Notes: generated by a model from the sequence alone, not told the origin. A stretch of DNA of 64,000 nt from Pseudonocardia humida (GCF_023898865.1 NZ_JAGSOV010000060.1:62001-126000); one strand, 5' to 3'. Positions 29,981 to 38,980 are shown, counted from the stretch's first letter. Made by a program: numbers and translations.

Positions 29981-31150
29981 ATGTCCGTCACCACCGAGAC
30001 GATCGCCGGCTGGGGCACCGACTTCATGACCGTGCACCACGTCACGGCGTCCGGGAGCCAGGCCGACATCGGCAGGGCGCTCGCCCTGCGGGCCCGGCTC
30101 GCCTACGGCTGGACCCCCGCACCCGCGGACCGGGCCACGGCCCGTGCCCGGCGCGCGTGGTTCGCCCGGCACTGGCCCCAGCACCTGGAGCGCATGCGCG
30201 GTGCGGGGCGGGCGCTCGGCGTGGACATCGAGGCCGACGAGGTGCACCTGGACGGCCTCACCGGCGTCCCGACCGGATCGGCTTGTTCGGCGGGCTACTA
30301 CCCGCCCGCCACCACGCTCGACGGGCGCCCGTTCCTCGGCCGCAACTACGACTTCTTCACCACGAGCGCGACCGCGCTGTTCGCCCTGGTGTCCGGCTCG
30401 CCCGCGCCCGACGGGGACGAGCCGCCGATGTCCTCGCGGCCGCACGTGCTCACCTGCGCGCCGGACGACGGCCCGGCCACGACCCTGATCACCATGAACG
30501 AGCTGGACGGCTGCATGGAGGGGATCAACGAGCACGGGCTCGCGGTGGCGCTGCTGCTGGCCGACGTCGAGTCGACCTCCGCCCCGGACGTCGCGGGCCC
30601 GCAGGTCGGGCTGTCCAGCACGCAGCTGCCGCGCTTCCTGCTGGACACCTGCGCGAGCGCCGCGCAGGCCGTGGACGCGCTGCTGGGCGCGAAGCAGTAC
30701 GACCTGGGCGCTCCGCTGCACTACCTCGTGGCCGACCGCTCCGGCGACGCCTTCGTCTGGGAGCGCGGTCCCGGCGGGGACGAGCACGTCGTCCGGTCCG
30801 ACGGCGGCGCGCTCTGCGTGACCAACCACCCGCTGCGCCGCCACCGCGACCCGGCGGACCTGCCCGCCGACAACCCGGAGACCGCCCTGACCTACCAGCG
30901 CTACCGCACCATCTCCGAGCGTTCGCAGGGCACCGACCTGTCGGGGGAGCGGATGCGCGAGGCGCTCGACGCGGTCCAGGTCGACTCGACGACGGACACC
31001 CCCTACCCCTTGCGCACGCTGTGGCGCACGGTGTTCGACCTGGAGCGCACCACGATGGCGACCCGGTTCTACCTGGGTGACGCGCCGGACGGCACACCGC
31101 GCCACAGCCCGGAGCGGGAGTTCGCGGTGCCGGTCCCGCACCTGCGCTGA
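29981..31150 (+). CDS. C45-family Ntn-hydrolase (linear amide C-N hydrolase)
   Basis: 389-residue hydrolase related to acyl-CoA:6-aminopenicillanic acid acyltransferase (peptidase family C45). C102 in GSACSAGYY is the expected nucleophile, followed by GRPFLGRNYDFF and MNELDGCMEGINEHGLAVAL, which hold the conserved Asp and Asn-rich oxyanion elements of the Ntn fold; the C-terminal half has TNHPL. Many members free their nucleophile by self-cleavage just before the Cys. It probably cleaves a small amide, possibly one made or exported nearby. ATG 29981 has GGAG at 7 bases. Confidence 0.85.
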   Translation: MSVTTETIAGWGTDFMTVHHVTASGSQADIGRALALRARLAYGWTPAPADRATARARRAWFARHWPQHLERMRGAGRALGVDIEADEVHLDGLTGVPTGSACSAGYYPPATTLDGRPFLGRNYDFFTTSATALFALVSGSPAPDGDEPPMSSRPHVLTCAPDDGPATTLITMNELDGCMEGINEHGLAVALLLADVESTSAPDVAGPQVGLSSTQLPRFLLDTCASAAQAVDALLGAKQYDLGAPLHYLVADRSGDAFVWERGPGGDEHVVRSDGGALCVTNHPLRRHRDPADLPADNPETALTYQRYRTISERSQGTDLSGERMREALDAVQVDSTTDTPYPLRTLWRTVFDLERTTMATRFYLGDAPDGTPRHSPEREFAVPVPHLR

Positions 31151-31234
31151 GCCTGCGGACCGCGCCGACCGGCAGAGCGGGGTCCTGCCCTTCGACAGAG
31201 GTGCCGGTGGTCCGCCGCGCCGCAGGCTGCGGCC

Positions 31235-31867
31235 ATGTCGATCCCCGTGGTGCCCGCGGTGCCGGACGTCCCCGACCTGAGTGCCGACTGGTACCTCCGG
31301 ATCGTCGCGGTGGTGGCGGGCTGGCCGGGTGCGCTGCGCGCCGCGGCCGAGTTCGCGGCGGAGGGCGTGCTGCTGGTGTTCGCGGCCGTGGTGCTGCTGC
31401 TCTGGTGGCGCGCCCGCCGCGGCCCGGTGGCGGCGATGGCGCTCGCGCTGGCCGCGCCGGTCGCGACCGTGCTCGGCTACCTCGTGAGCGAGGCGGCGAA
31501 GCACGTCAAACGGGTCGACCGGCCCTGCCGGCTGCTCGACGTCGCGACGGTCGCGCCCTGCCCGGAGCCGGGGGACTGGTCGTTCCCCAGCAACCACGCG
31601 GCGGTCGCGGGCGCCGCGGCGGTCGCCATCTGCTGGTCGGGCGCGCGGCTGCCCGGCGCCGTGGCCGCGCTCGCGGCCCTGTGTGCGGCGGCCCTGCGGG
31701 TGGTCGTGGGCCTGCACTTCCCGCACGACGTCCTGGCCGGGCTGCTGGTCGGTGCGGTCGTGGCGGCCGCGGCCACGCCCTTGATCGCGCGGGCGGTCCG
31801 GCCCATGGTGGCGGGGTGTCGCGCACGGTCGATCGGGGCAGCGCTGGTCGGGAGCGGCCGCGGATGA
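31235..31867 (+). CDS. PAP2-type membrane phosphatase
   Basis: 210-residue membrane phosphatase. The three PAP2 active-site motifs are present: KHVKRVDRPC, PSNHAAVAG and LRVVVGLHFPHDVLAG, with catalytic His in PSNH and the HxxxD His. About five TM helices surround them. Enzymes of this class dephosphorylate undecaprenyl pyrophosphate or phosphatidic acids on the outer face. The stop overlaps the start of the kinase gene (ATGA), so this is the first gene of a three-gene operon with a histidine kinase and response regulator; the combination suggests sensing of lipid-carrier status or of envelope antibiotics. Confidence 0.9.
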   Translation: MSIPVVPAVPDVPDLSADWYLRIVAVVAGWPGALRAAAEFAAEGVLLVFAAVVLLLWWRARRGPVAAMALALAAPVATVLGYLVSEAAKHVKRVDRPCRLLDVATVAPCPEPGDWSFPSNHAAVAGAAAVAICWSGARLPGAVAALAALCAAALRVVVGLHFPHDVLAGLLVGAVVAAAATPLIARAVRPMVAGCRARSIGAALVGSGRG

Positions 31868-33405
31868 GGCCGGGCGCCGCCGCGCTGGGCGTCCTCGCGG
31901 CCGTCCCGGTGTGCTGGGCGGCGCTGGCCGCGCGGCCGGGGCGGCTGGCCGCGGTCGAGGCGGTGCTCTTGCCGGCGCTGCTGGTCGTCGGGGTGCCGGC
32001 GGCGGCGCGGCGACCGACCGCCGTGCTCGCGGCCGCCGCGGCCGCCTGGATCGCGGTCTTCGTGCCGCGCGCCGAGGACGACAGCCTGCTGGGGGCCGCG
32101 GCGTTCGCGGGCGGGCTGGCGGTGCTGGCCCTGCTGGCGGGCCGCTACCCGCTCGCCGGCCGGCGCGACCCCGCGGTGCTGGTGCTGGGCCCGTGCGCGG
32201 CGGCCGCGACCGCGCTCGGCGCCACCGGCGGCATCGACACCGCCCTCGCCGCGGCCGTCGGCGTGTCGGTGCTGTCGGTGGTGCCGTGGACCGCCGGCCG
32301 GCACCTGGCCCGCCACGACGAGCTGGTCCGCGCCGGCTGGGAACGGGCGCGGCTGTGGGAGCGCGAGGCCGAACGGGCGGTCGAGGTGGCCCGCGGGCGG
32401 GAGCGCGACCGGCTGGCCGGGGAGATGCACGACCTGATCGGCCACGAGCTCGCGCGGGTGGCCCTCGGGGTCGGCGCGCTGGAGGTCGACCCCGGTCTGG
32501 ACGCCGGGCGCCGGGCCGCGGCCGGGCGAGCGCGCCAGGGCGTCACCGCCGCCGCCGAGCGGCTGGCCGACGTGGTGCGGATGCTGCGCACCGACGCCGC
32601 CCTCGCCGACGACGGCCCGGTCGCCGAGGTCGTCGAGCGGGCCCGGCAGGCGGGCCTGGACGTCGCGGTCGTCGGTGACCCGGCCGAACCGCAGGAGCCG
32701 GTCATCGCCGCGACCGTGCGCCGGGTGCTGTCCGAGGCGCTGACCAACGCCATGAAGCACGCGCCCGGCGCCCCTGTGCGCGTCGGCGTCGATGCCGACG
32801 TCGACGGTCTGCGGCTGAGCGTGCGCACCGGCGCCCCGCCGGCGACGCCCGGGTCCCCGCCGGGCTCGGGCAGCGGGCTGACCGGGCTGGCGGAGCGGGT
32901 GCGACTGGTCGGCGGCCGGTTCGCCGCCGGGCCCGCCCCCGACGGCGGGTGGACCCTGACCGCCGAGCTGCCGGCGGCGCCGGGACCCCCGGCGCCGGTG
33001 TCGGACACCGAGCTCCGCCACCGGCGCGCGCGGGAGACGGTGCAGCGGTCGGGGTGGCGGGCGGTGCTCGTCGCGGCGGGCGTCGGCGCGGCCGGCACCG
33101 CCCTCGTCGCCGGGTACATGGTCGTCGACGCGGCGACCTCGGTGCTCGACCCGGCCGACTTCGCCCGGCTGGCGGTGGGCCAGCCGCGGTCGGCCGTCGC
33201 GGCGGTGCTCCCGGCGCGCACCCGCACCGACGACCCGACGACCGGGGTCCCCGCCCCGGCCGGGGCGGTCTGCGAGCACTACAGCACCCACGCCGACCCG
33301 TTCGACGCCCGCCGCGCCGACCTGTTCCGCCTCTGCTTCGTCGACGGGATCCTGGTCGGCAAGGATGTCCTCGTGCGCTCCGCCGACACCGACCCCGGCC
33401 GATGA
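31864..33405 (+). CDS. NarL-type histidine kinase with a C-terminal extracytoplasmic domain
   Basis: 513-residue kinase. The first 145 residues carry about six TM helices; H189 in MHDLIGHELARVALG is the phosphoacceptor of a HisKA_3 domain, the N box is EALTNAMKHAP and the G box SGLTGLAERV. Unusually, after the ATPase come another TM (about 395-423: AVLVAAGVGAAGTALVAGYM) and a domain of about 90 residues (424-513) that should lie outside the cell; it has two Cys residues (AVCEHY and RLCFVDG). ATG 31864 overlaps the PAP2 stop, and the stop overlaps the response-regulator start, so all three are coupled. Confidence 0.9.
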   Translation: MRPGAAALGVLAAVPVCWAALAARPGRLAAVEAVLLPALLVVGVPAAARRPTAVLAAAAAAWIAVFVPRAEDDSLLGAAAFAGGLAVLALLAGRYPLAGRRDPAVLVLGPCAAAATALGATGGIDTALAAAVGVSVLSVVPWTAGRHLARHDELVRAGWERARLWEREAERAVEVARGRERDRLAGEMHDLIGHELARVALGVGALEVDPGLDAGRRAAAGRARQGVTAAAERLADVVRMLRTDAALADDGPVAEVVERARQAGLDVAVVGDPAEPQEPVIAATVRRVLSEALTNAMKHAPGAPVRVGVDADVDGLRLSVRTGAPPATPGSPPGSGSGLTGLAERVRLVGGRFAAGPAPDGGWTLTAELPAAPGPPAPVSDTELRHRRARETVQRSGWRAVLVAAGVGAAGTALVAGYMVVDAATSVLDPADFARLAVGQPRSAVAAVLPARTRTDDPTTGVPAPAGAVCEHYSTHADPFDARRADLFRLCFVDGILVGKDVLVRSADTDPGR

Positions 33406-34079
33406 GCGGGCCGCTGCGCCGCCCGATCCGGGTCGTCCTCGCCGACGACGAGGCCGTCGTCCGCATCGGGGTGGCGGCGGTGCTGGCGGCGGCGGCCGAC
33501 GTCGAGGTGGTCGCCGAGGCCGCGGACGGGCGCGAGGCCGTCGACCTGGCCCTCGCCCACCGGCCCGACGTCGTGGTGCTCGACATCCGCATGCCCGTGC
33601 TGGACGGCCTGGACGCGGCCGCCGAGCTGCGGCGGGCCGGCAGCCCCACGGCGGTGCTGGTGCTGACGACGTTCGGCGAGGACGCCCACGTCACCCGGGC
33701 CCTCGGCGAGGGGGCGTCCGGGTTCGTGCTCAAGACCGGCGACCCGCAGGAGATCATCGCCGGGGTGCGGGCCGTCGCGGCCGGCGCCGCCTACCTGTCG
33801 CCGCTGATCACCCGGCGGGTCCTGGACGGCGTGCCCACGACCCGCCGCGACGGGGCCGCCCGCGCACGGGTGGCCGCCCTCACCGACCGCGAGCGCGAGG
33901 TGCTCGGGCTGCTCGGGGCCGGGCTCTCCAACGCCGAGATCGCCGCCCGGCTGCACCTCGTCGAGGGCACCGTCAAGGTCCACGTCAGCGCCGTGCTGGG
34001 TGGGCTCGGGGTGCGCAACCGGGTGCAGGCCGCCGTGCTGGCCCACCAGGCGCAGCTCATCCCCGGACCGTCCGGCTGA
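33402..34079 (+). CDS. NarL-family response regulator
   Basis: 225-residue regulator, partner of the kinase upstream. IRVVLADDEAVVRIGV and phosphoacceptor D61 in VVVLDIRMPVLDGLDA form the receiver; the switch Lys lies in FVLKTGDP. The LuxR-type helix-turn-helix is LTDREREVLGLLGAGLSNAEIA followed by GTVKVHVSAVLGGLGV. ATG 33402 overlaps the kinase stop. The gene ends directly at the stop codon of the convergent pmt gene (TGATCA). The target genes are unknown; the PAP2 operon itself is the most likely one. Confidence 0.94.
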   Translation: MSGPLRRPIRVVLADDEAVVRIGVAAVLAAAADVEVVAEAADGREAVDLALAHRPDVVVLDIRMPVLDGLDAAAELRRAGSPTAVLVLTTFGEDAHVTRALGEGASGFVLKTGDPQEIIAGVRAVAAGAAYLSPLITRRVLDGVPTTRRDGAARARVAALTDREREVLGLLGAGLSNAEIAARLHLVEGTVKVHVSAVLGGLGVRNRVQAAVLAHQAQLIPGPSG

Positions 34080-35699
34080 TCAGCCCCGCCAGGAGGGCAG
34101 CCAGAGCTGGGCGTTCCACATGTCCGGGGTGATCGGGGTGCCGTTGAGGATCGGCCACAGCCAGACGAAGTTGGCCACCACCGCCCCCACCCACAGCCCG
34201 ACGACCAGCAGCCCGGTCTGGCGGCGCTCGTCGGAGGCGCCGGCGCGACCGAGCACCTCACCCATCACCAGCACCGTGGCCAGCACCAGGAACGGGGCCA
34301 CCGGGGCCATGTAGAAGTAGTACATCTGGCGCTCGTAGGCGATGAACCACGGCACGATCCCGGCCCCGTAGGCCACCAGGACGGCCCCGTAGCGCCAGTC
34401 GAACCGGGTGCACAGCCGCCACAGCGCCAGCGCCAGCACCGCCAGCGCGGGCCACCACAGCGCCGGGGTGCCGACCAGCATCACCGCGCTCACGCAGTCG
34501 GACCGGCCATCGCCGCAGCCGCCGAGGTCGCCCGCGTAGTGGTAGAGCATCGGCCGCAGGCCCATCGGCCAGCTCCACGGCTTGGACTCCCACGGGTGCG
34601 GACCGGTGGACGAGCTGGCGGTGGTCAGCGCGGAATGGAACTCCAGGACCTTGCCGTGGTAGTACCACAGCGAGCGCAGGGCGTCGGGCAGGAACGACCA
34701 CGGGCCGTCGGTCCCGACCTTCGTCCCGACGACGAACCGGTCGATCGCGGTCTCGCTGCGGAACCACGCCCAGTACGAGGCCACGTAGGTCAGCACCGGC
34801 ACCAGTGCGAGCGCCCACAGACCGGGCCCGGCGTCGCGGAGCAGGCCACCGCGCCACGGCCGCGGCACACCGGCGGCCCGGCGCGCCCGCACGTCCCAGA
34901 AGACCATCAGCACGCCGAACGCGGCGACCCACCACGCCGTCGACCACTTCACCGCGCAGCCCAGCCCGAGCAGCACCCCGGTGGCCAGCCGCCACCAGCG
35001 CACGCCCATCCACGGCCCGTAGGGCGAGTCGGCGACGCGCCCGGCCGCCACCGCCGCGGCGAGCCGCGCCCGGACGTCGGCCCGGTCGCGGAGCAGGGTG
35101 GCGAACGCGGCCAGCACGAACGTGGCGGCGAACGCGTCGAGCATGCCGACCCGCGACTGCACGTGCGAGAGCCCGTCGCAGATCAGCAGCACCCCGGCCA
35201 CCCCGCCGAGCAGGGTGGAGCCGGTGAGCCGGCGGGCAACCCGCACGACCAGCACGACGGAGACCACCCCGAACAGCGCGGCCGCCGCCCGCCAGCCCAC
35301 GGGGTCGTAGCCGAACACCAGCTCGCCCAGCGCGATGAGCTGCTTGCCCAGCGGCGGGTGCACCACCAGCTCGTAGCCGGCGTTGTCCTCGACACCGCCG
35401 TTGCGCAGGATCTGCCAGGCCTGCGGCACGTAGTGCTTCTCGTCGAAGATCGGGGTGCCGCGGTCGGTCGGCCGGCCGAGCCCGGGGAACCGGACCAGCG
35501 CCGCCACCACCGCCAGCGCGGCCGTGACCAGCCAGCCGCGCAGCCGGTCGCCCGGGGGTGGCGGGCCCAGCCTGGCCAGCGGATCGGTGGGGCGCGGGCG
35601 CCGCGGCGGACCGCCGCCCAGCGGCTCGCTGCCCCGTGGCGGGTCGTCCGCCGCCGGACGCGCAGGCGGCCCCGCGGGGTCGACGGTGCGGAGGGCCAC
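34080..35699 (-). CDS. pmt: Polyprenyl-phosphate-mannose--protein mannosyltransferase (Pmt)
   Basis: 539-residue membrane enzyme of GT family 39 that transfers mannose from polyprenyl phosphate to Ser/Thr of secreted proteins. The N-terminal cytoplasmic part is Pro/Arg-rich. The first extracellular loop carries GTPIFDEKHYVPQAW with the catalytic Asp-Glu pair, and further hallmarks are VHPPLGKQLIALGE, RVGMLDAF and WSTAWW. About ten TM helices. Corresponds to Rv1002c, next to Rv1003 (rsmI) in M. tuberculosis as here. GTG 35699 is divergent from rsmI, with a shared 24-base promoter gap. Confidence 0.94.
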   Translation of the reverse strand: MALRTVDPAGPPARPAADDPPRGSEPLGGGPPRRPRPTDPLARLGPPPPGDRLRGWLVTAALAVVAALVRFPGLGRPTDRGTPIFDEKHYVPQAWQILRNGGVEDNAGYELVVHPPLGKQLIALGELVFGYDPVGWRAAAALFGVVSVVLVVRVARRLTGSTLLGGVAGVLLICDGLSHVQSRVGMLDAFAATFVLAAFATLLRDRADVRARLAAAVAAGRVADSPYGPWMGVRWWRLATGVLLGLGCAVKWSTAWWVAAFGVLMVFWDVRARRAAGVPRPWRGGLLRDAGPGLWALALVPVLTYVASYWAWFRSETAIDRFVVGTKVGTDGPWSFLPDALRSLWYYHGKVLEFHSALTTASSSTGPHPWESKPWSWPMGLRPMLYHYAGDLGGCGDGRSDCVSAVMLVGTPALWWPALAVLALALWRLCTRFDWRYGAVLVAYGAGIVPWFIAYERQMYYFYMAPVAPFLVLATVLVMGEVLGRAGASDERRQTGLLVVGLWVGAVVANFVWLWPILNGTPITPDMWNAQLWLPSWRG

Positions 35700-35723
35700 G
35701 CGCCCGATCGTAGGCTGCGTCGT

Positions 35724-36614
35724 GTGCCCCCCGAGTCAGCGGACAGTGCCGGTTCCCCGAACGGGGCCGGCGTCGACGGTCGGCCCGGCAGGCTCGTGCT
35801 GGCCGCGACGCCGCTCGGCCAGGCCCGCGACGCCTCCGCCCGGCTGCTCGACGCCCTGGCCACCGCCGACGTCATCGCGGCCGAGGACACCCGCCGGATG
35901 CGCTCGCTGGCCGCGGCGCTCGGGGTGGCGGTCACCGGCCGCGTCGTGAGCCACTACGACGCCGTCGAGACGGCGCGGCTGCCGGGCCTGCTCGACGACA
36001 TCCGCGCCGGGCGCACCGTCCTCGTCGTCACCGACGCCGGGATGCCCGCGGTGTCCGACCCCGGCTACCGGATCGTCGCCGCCGCGGCGGCCGCCGGGCT
36101 GCCGGTGACCTGCCTGCCCGGGCCGTCCGCGGTGACGACGGCGCTGGTGCTGTCCGGCCTGCCCAGCGAGCGGTTCTGCTTCGAGGGCTTCGCCCCCCGC
36201 CGCGACGGCGACCGGCGGCGGTGGCTGGAGCCGTTGCGGACCGAGGCGCGCGCGGTCGTGTTCTTCGAGTCGCCGCACCGGCTCGCGGCCACCCTGGCCA
36301 CCGCGGTCGACGTGCTCGGCGCCGACCGGCCCGCCGCGGTGTGCCGGGAGCTGACCAAGACCCACGAGGAGGTGCTGCGCGGCCCGCTGGCCGAGCTGGC
36401 GGCCTGGGCCGAGGAGGGTCCGGTGCGCGGCGAGATCACCGTCGTGCTCGGCGGCGCCGCGCCGAGCGCCGCGCCGAGCGTGGAGAGCCTGGTCGCCGCC
36501 GTGCACGAGCGCGTGGCCGACGGCGAGCGCCTCAAGGACGCCGTCAGCACCGTCGCGGCGGCGGCGGGCGTCCCGAAGCGCGACCTCTACAACGCCGCCC
36601 TCGCCCGCCCCTGA
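35724..36614 (+). CDS. rsmI: 16S rRNA (cytidine1402-2'-O)-methyltransferase RsmI
   Basis: 296-residue SAM-dependent methyltransferase of the tetrapyrrole-methylase fold. RLVLAATPLGQARDASARLL and AEDTRRMRSL are N-terminal signatures; VVTDAGMPAVSDPGYRIV is the SAM-binding loop, FEGFAPRR and FFESPHRLAATL the substrate region, and CRELTKTHEEVLRG the C-terminal hallmark. It methylates the ribosomal P-site. GTG 35724 is 7 bases after TAGGCT (35711-35716), so the mRNA is probably leaderless. The gene ends at a large hairpin shared with the convergent antiporter gene. Confidence 0.95.
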   Translation: MPPESADSAGSPNGAGVDGRPGRLVLAATPLGQARDASARLLDALATADVIAAEDTRRMRSLAAALGVAVTGRVVSHYDAVETARLPGLLDDIRAGRTVLVVTDAGMPAVSDPGYRIVAAAAAAGLPVTCLPGPSAVTTALVLSGLPSERFCFEGFAPRRDGDRRRWLEPLRTEARAVVFFESPHRLAATLATAVDVLGADRPAAVCRELTKTHEEVLRGPLAELAAWAEEGPVRGEITVVLGGAAPSAAPSVESLVAAVHERVADGERLKDAVSTVAAAAGVPKRDLYNAALARP

Positions 36615-36687
36615 CCGTCGAGAACGAACCTGTTGTCGTTTGGACCGGCCCAGAACGACGACAACTTCGTTCTCGACGGGGGTCAGG
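36610..36687. terminator. Bidirectional hairpin between rsmI and khtU, containing the GTCGAGAACGA repeat
   Basis: The 78 bases fold on themselves: CCTGACC...GTCGAGAACGAA (36610-36628) with TTGTCGT against ACGACAA...TTCGTTCTCGAC...GGTCAGG (to 36687). The stop codon of rsmI (TGA, 36612-36614) and that of khtU (TCA, 36683-36685) lie in opposite arms. It most likely ends transcription from both sides. Both arms are copies of the dispersed repeat found at 1728-1750; arm one has CCTG where arm two has a single base. Confidence 0.8.
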
Positions 36688-37885
36688 AGCCTGCGCTGGG
36701 GGCGGGGGCCTGGCGCCGGGAGGGGAGGCGGGCGCGGGCCCAGTGGGCGACGGGCTCGACGACCCGCGCCGCCACCGGCCCCAGCACCGCCATCAGCAGC
36801 ACGTACGCCGTGGCCAGCGCGGCCAGCTCGGGGGGCACGCCGGGGAAGGTCACGGCCAGCCCGGCGATGACGATCGAGAACTCGCCGCGGGCCACCAGCG
36901 CCGCCCCGGTCCGGGCCCGACCGAGCGGGCCGATGCCGGCCCGGCGGGCCGCCCACCACCCGGTGGCGAGCTTCGTCAGGGTGGTGATCACGGCCAGCAC
37001 CACCGCCCAGCCCAGCACCGGCGGGATCGCCCTCGGGTCGGTGTTGAGCCCGAACACCACGAAGAACACCGCGGCGAACAGGTCGCGCAGCGGCTCCAGC
37101 AGCTTCGTCGCGTTCTCCGCGGTCGACCCGCTGATCGCGATGCCCAGCAGGAACGCCCCGACCGCGGCCGAGACCTGCATGGCCGAGGCGAAGCCGGCCA
37201 CCAGCAGCGCCAGCCCGAGCACCTTGAGCAGGAAGACCTCGCGGTCGGGGGAGTCGACGACCTTCGAGACGTAGTGCCCGTAGCGCAGCGCCACCACCAG
37301 CACGACGGCCAGCACCGCCAGCGACACGGCGACCGCGGTGAGCCCGCCGACCAGCCCGACGCCGACCAGCACCGCGGTCAGGATCGGCAGGTAGAGGGCC
37401 ATCACCAGGTCCTCGATCACCAGGATCGACAGGATCACCGGGGTCTCCCGGTTGCCCAGCCGGCCCAGGTCGCCCAGGACCTTGGCCACGATGCCGGACG
37501 AGGAGATGTAGGTGACCCCGGCCATCACGAACGCGCCGACCGGCCCCCAGCCCAGCACCAGCGCCACGATCGCGCCCGGCGCCGCGTTCAGCACGATGTC
37601 GAGCAGCCCCGCCGCCCACGACCGCTTGAGCCCGGTCACCAGCTCCGACGCCGAGTACTCCAGGCCCAGCAGGAGCAGCAGCAGGACGACGCCCACCTCA
37701 CCGGCCAGTGCGGTGAAGCCCTCGATGCCGCTGAGCGGGATGACCCCGCCGGTCCCGAAGAAGACCCCACCGATCAGGTAGAGCGGGATGGGCGAGAGAC
37801 CGATCCGACCGGCCAGCCTGCCCAGCAGGCCGAGCCCGAAGAAGACGGCACCCAGCTCGATGAGCTCCAGCGCGGTGTGGTCCAC
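36683..37885 (-). CDS. khtU: KhtU-like K+/H+ antiporter (CPA2 family)
   Basis: 400-residue cation:proton antiporter with about 12 TM helices. The N-terminus (ELIELGAVFFGLGLLGRLAG) and EVGVVLLLLLLGLEYS, FVMAGVTYISSSGIVAKVLGDL and RGEFSIVIAGL match KefB/KhtU-type exchangers; the ion-site Asp lies in the discontinuous helices around TYISSSG and VIEDL. It has no cytosolic TrkA-N domain; the regulatory subunit is encoded separately by the gene just upstream. It exports K+ in exchange for protons, probably under alkaline or osmotic stress. ATG 37885 lies 6 bases after khtT. Confidence 0.92.
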   Translation of the reverse strand: MDHTALELIELGAVFFGLGLLGRLAGRIGLSPIPLYLIGGVFFGTGGVIPLSGIEGFTALAGEVGVVLLLLLLGLEYSASELVTGLKRSWAAGLLDIVLNAAPGAIVALVLGWGPVGAFVMAGVTYISSSGIVAKVLGDLGRLGNRETPVILSILVIEDLVMALYLPILTAVLVGVGLVGGLTAVAVSLAVLAVVLVVALRYGHYVSKVVDSPDREVFLLKVLGLALLVAGFASAMQVSAAVGAFLLGIAISGSTAENATKLLEPLRDLFAAVFFVVFGLNTDPRAIPPVLGWAVVLAVITTLTKLATGWWAARRAGIGPLGRARTGAALVARGEFSIVIAGLAVTFPGVPPELAALATAYVLLMAVLGPVAARVVEPVAHWARARLPSRRQAPAPSAGS

Positions 37886-37891
37886 GCCGGG

Positions 37892-38368
37892 TCAGCCCCG
37901 CTTGAGGATCTTGACGGCGTTGTCGAGCCCCTCGGTCGTGCCCACGGTGACCATCAGGTCGCCCGCCGTCAGGTGGAAGTCGGGGGTGGGGCTGGGGTGC
38001 ACCTGGCCGGCCCGCATCACGGCGACGACGGAGACCCCGGTGCGGGTGCGCAGGGCGGTGTCGCCCAGGGTGCGGCCCTCGAACGGCGGCCCGACCGGGA
38101 TCTGGCGGGTGTGGATGCCCGGCAGGTCCTGGTGCTCGGCGTTGAGCTGGGCGACCAGCTGCGGCGCGCCGAGCAGGTTGGACAGCGCCGCGGCCTCGTC
38201 GACGGTCAGCGGCAGTTCGGCCAGGCAGGCGTCCGGGTCGTCGGGTTTGGAGATGATCAGTTCGATCCTCCCGTCGCGGTGGGTGACGACGCCGATCCGG
38301 CGGCCGCCGCGCAGCGCGAAGTCCTTCCTGACCCCGATCCCGGGTAGCGGGGTGACCTCCACGTTCAC
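37892..38368 (-). CDS. khtT: KhtT-like regulatory subunit (RCK_C/TrkA-C domain)
   Basis: 158-residue cytosolic regulator of the antiporter. VEVTPLPGIGVRKDFALRGG is the KhtT N-terminal hallmark; the C-terminal RCK_C domain (about 80-155: IPVGPPFEGRTLGDTAL to HLTAGDLMVTVG) has the fold that binds c-di-AMP in Bacillus KhtT. GTG 38368 is chosen since KhtT proteins begin (V/M)NVEVTPLPG and TACCGT (38376-38381, minus strand) lies 7 bases upstream; ORF extensions upstream look non-coding. First gene of the khtTU operon. Confidence 0.9.
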   Translation of the reverse strand: MNVEVTPLPGIGVRKDFALRGGRRIGVVTHRDGRIELIISKPDDPDACLAELPLTVDEAAALSNLLGAPQLVAQLNAEHQDLPGIHTRQIPVGPPFEGRTLGDTALRTRTGVSVVAVMRAGQVHPSPTPDFHLTAGDLMVTVGTTEGLDNAVKILKRG

Positions 38369-38462
38369 GCCCGCCACGGTAGACGAGCCGGTGGGCGTTC
38401 CGGACACGCCGGTGGGTGGGGCCACGCTGGTTGGCCGCCCGGCGACCGCCTAGCCTCCCACC

Positions 38463-38960
38463 GTGACCGATGGGCTGGACGGACCTGCGCAGCTGCGCCC
38501 GGAGGAGCTGCGTCTGGAAGAGCTGCGCCGGCGCCTCGACGGCGCCGCCGAGCAGATCTCGCAGGCCCGCCCGGACGCGGCGGCCGACGTCCGGGCCGGT
38601 CTCGCCGAGCTGAACGAGCGGCTGCGGCGGGTGCACGAGTTCTGCGACGAGGTCGACGAGCGCACCTGGGCGGCGTACACGACCGGCCTCGACCGCGGCC
38701 TCGCCGACATGGCGATGGCGGCCGCGGGCGAGGCCAGCGTCGACGACGTGGTCTACGCGCACGCCGGCAGGCTCGAGGTCGACGGCTGGGTGCTGCGCCT
38801 CGACCTCGCCGGCCGCGACGCCCCCGTCGAGGGCCGCGAGCTCGTCGCGGGCGCCGCCCGCGAGCTGGACGACTACCACGCCGCGGTGAGCGCGGGGGAG
38901 GCCCCGTCGCGGGCGGACGTGGAGCGCGCCCTCAACGAGCTCCGCGGCGCCGCCGAGTAG
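38463..38960 (+). CDS. Hypothetical protein
   Basis: 165-residue soluble protein with no recognised domain. The N-terminal half is predicted helical and coiled-coil-like (LRPEELRLEELRRRLDG, LNERLRRVHEFCDEVDE), and the C-terminal half is mixed (HAGRLEVDGWVLRLDLAG, ARELDDYHAAVSAG). Codon use is typical of the genome, and a TAGCCT 6 bases before GTG 38463 indicates an active leaderless promoter, so it is a real gene. It lies between khtTU and a flavin reductase gene without an obvious link to either. Confidence 0.78.
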   Translation: MTDGLDGPAQLRPEELRLEELRRRLDGAAEQISQARPDAAADVRAGLAELNERLRRVHEFCDEVDERTWAAYTTGLDRGLADMAMAAAGEASVDDVVYAHAGRLEVDGWVLRLDLAGRDAPVEGRELVAGAARELDDYHAAVSAGEAPSRADVERALNELRGAAE

Positions 38961-38980
38961 CACCACTCCCGTCCACCGGG

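Noticed and set aside
17784..34080. An integrated mobile element at tRNA-Ala with a duplicated att site
   Set aside because: No integrase, no transposase and no second copy of the tRNA 3' end in the window; gene types are ordinary chromosomal accessory genes.
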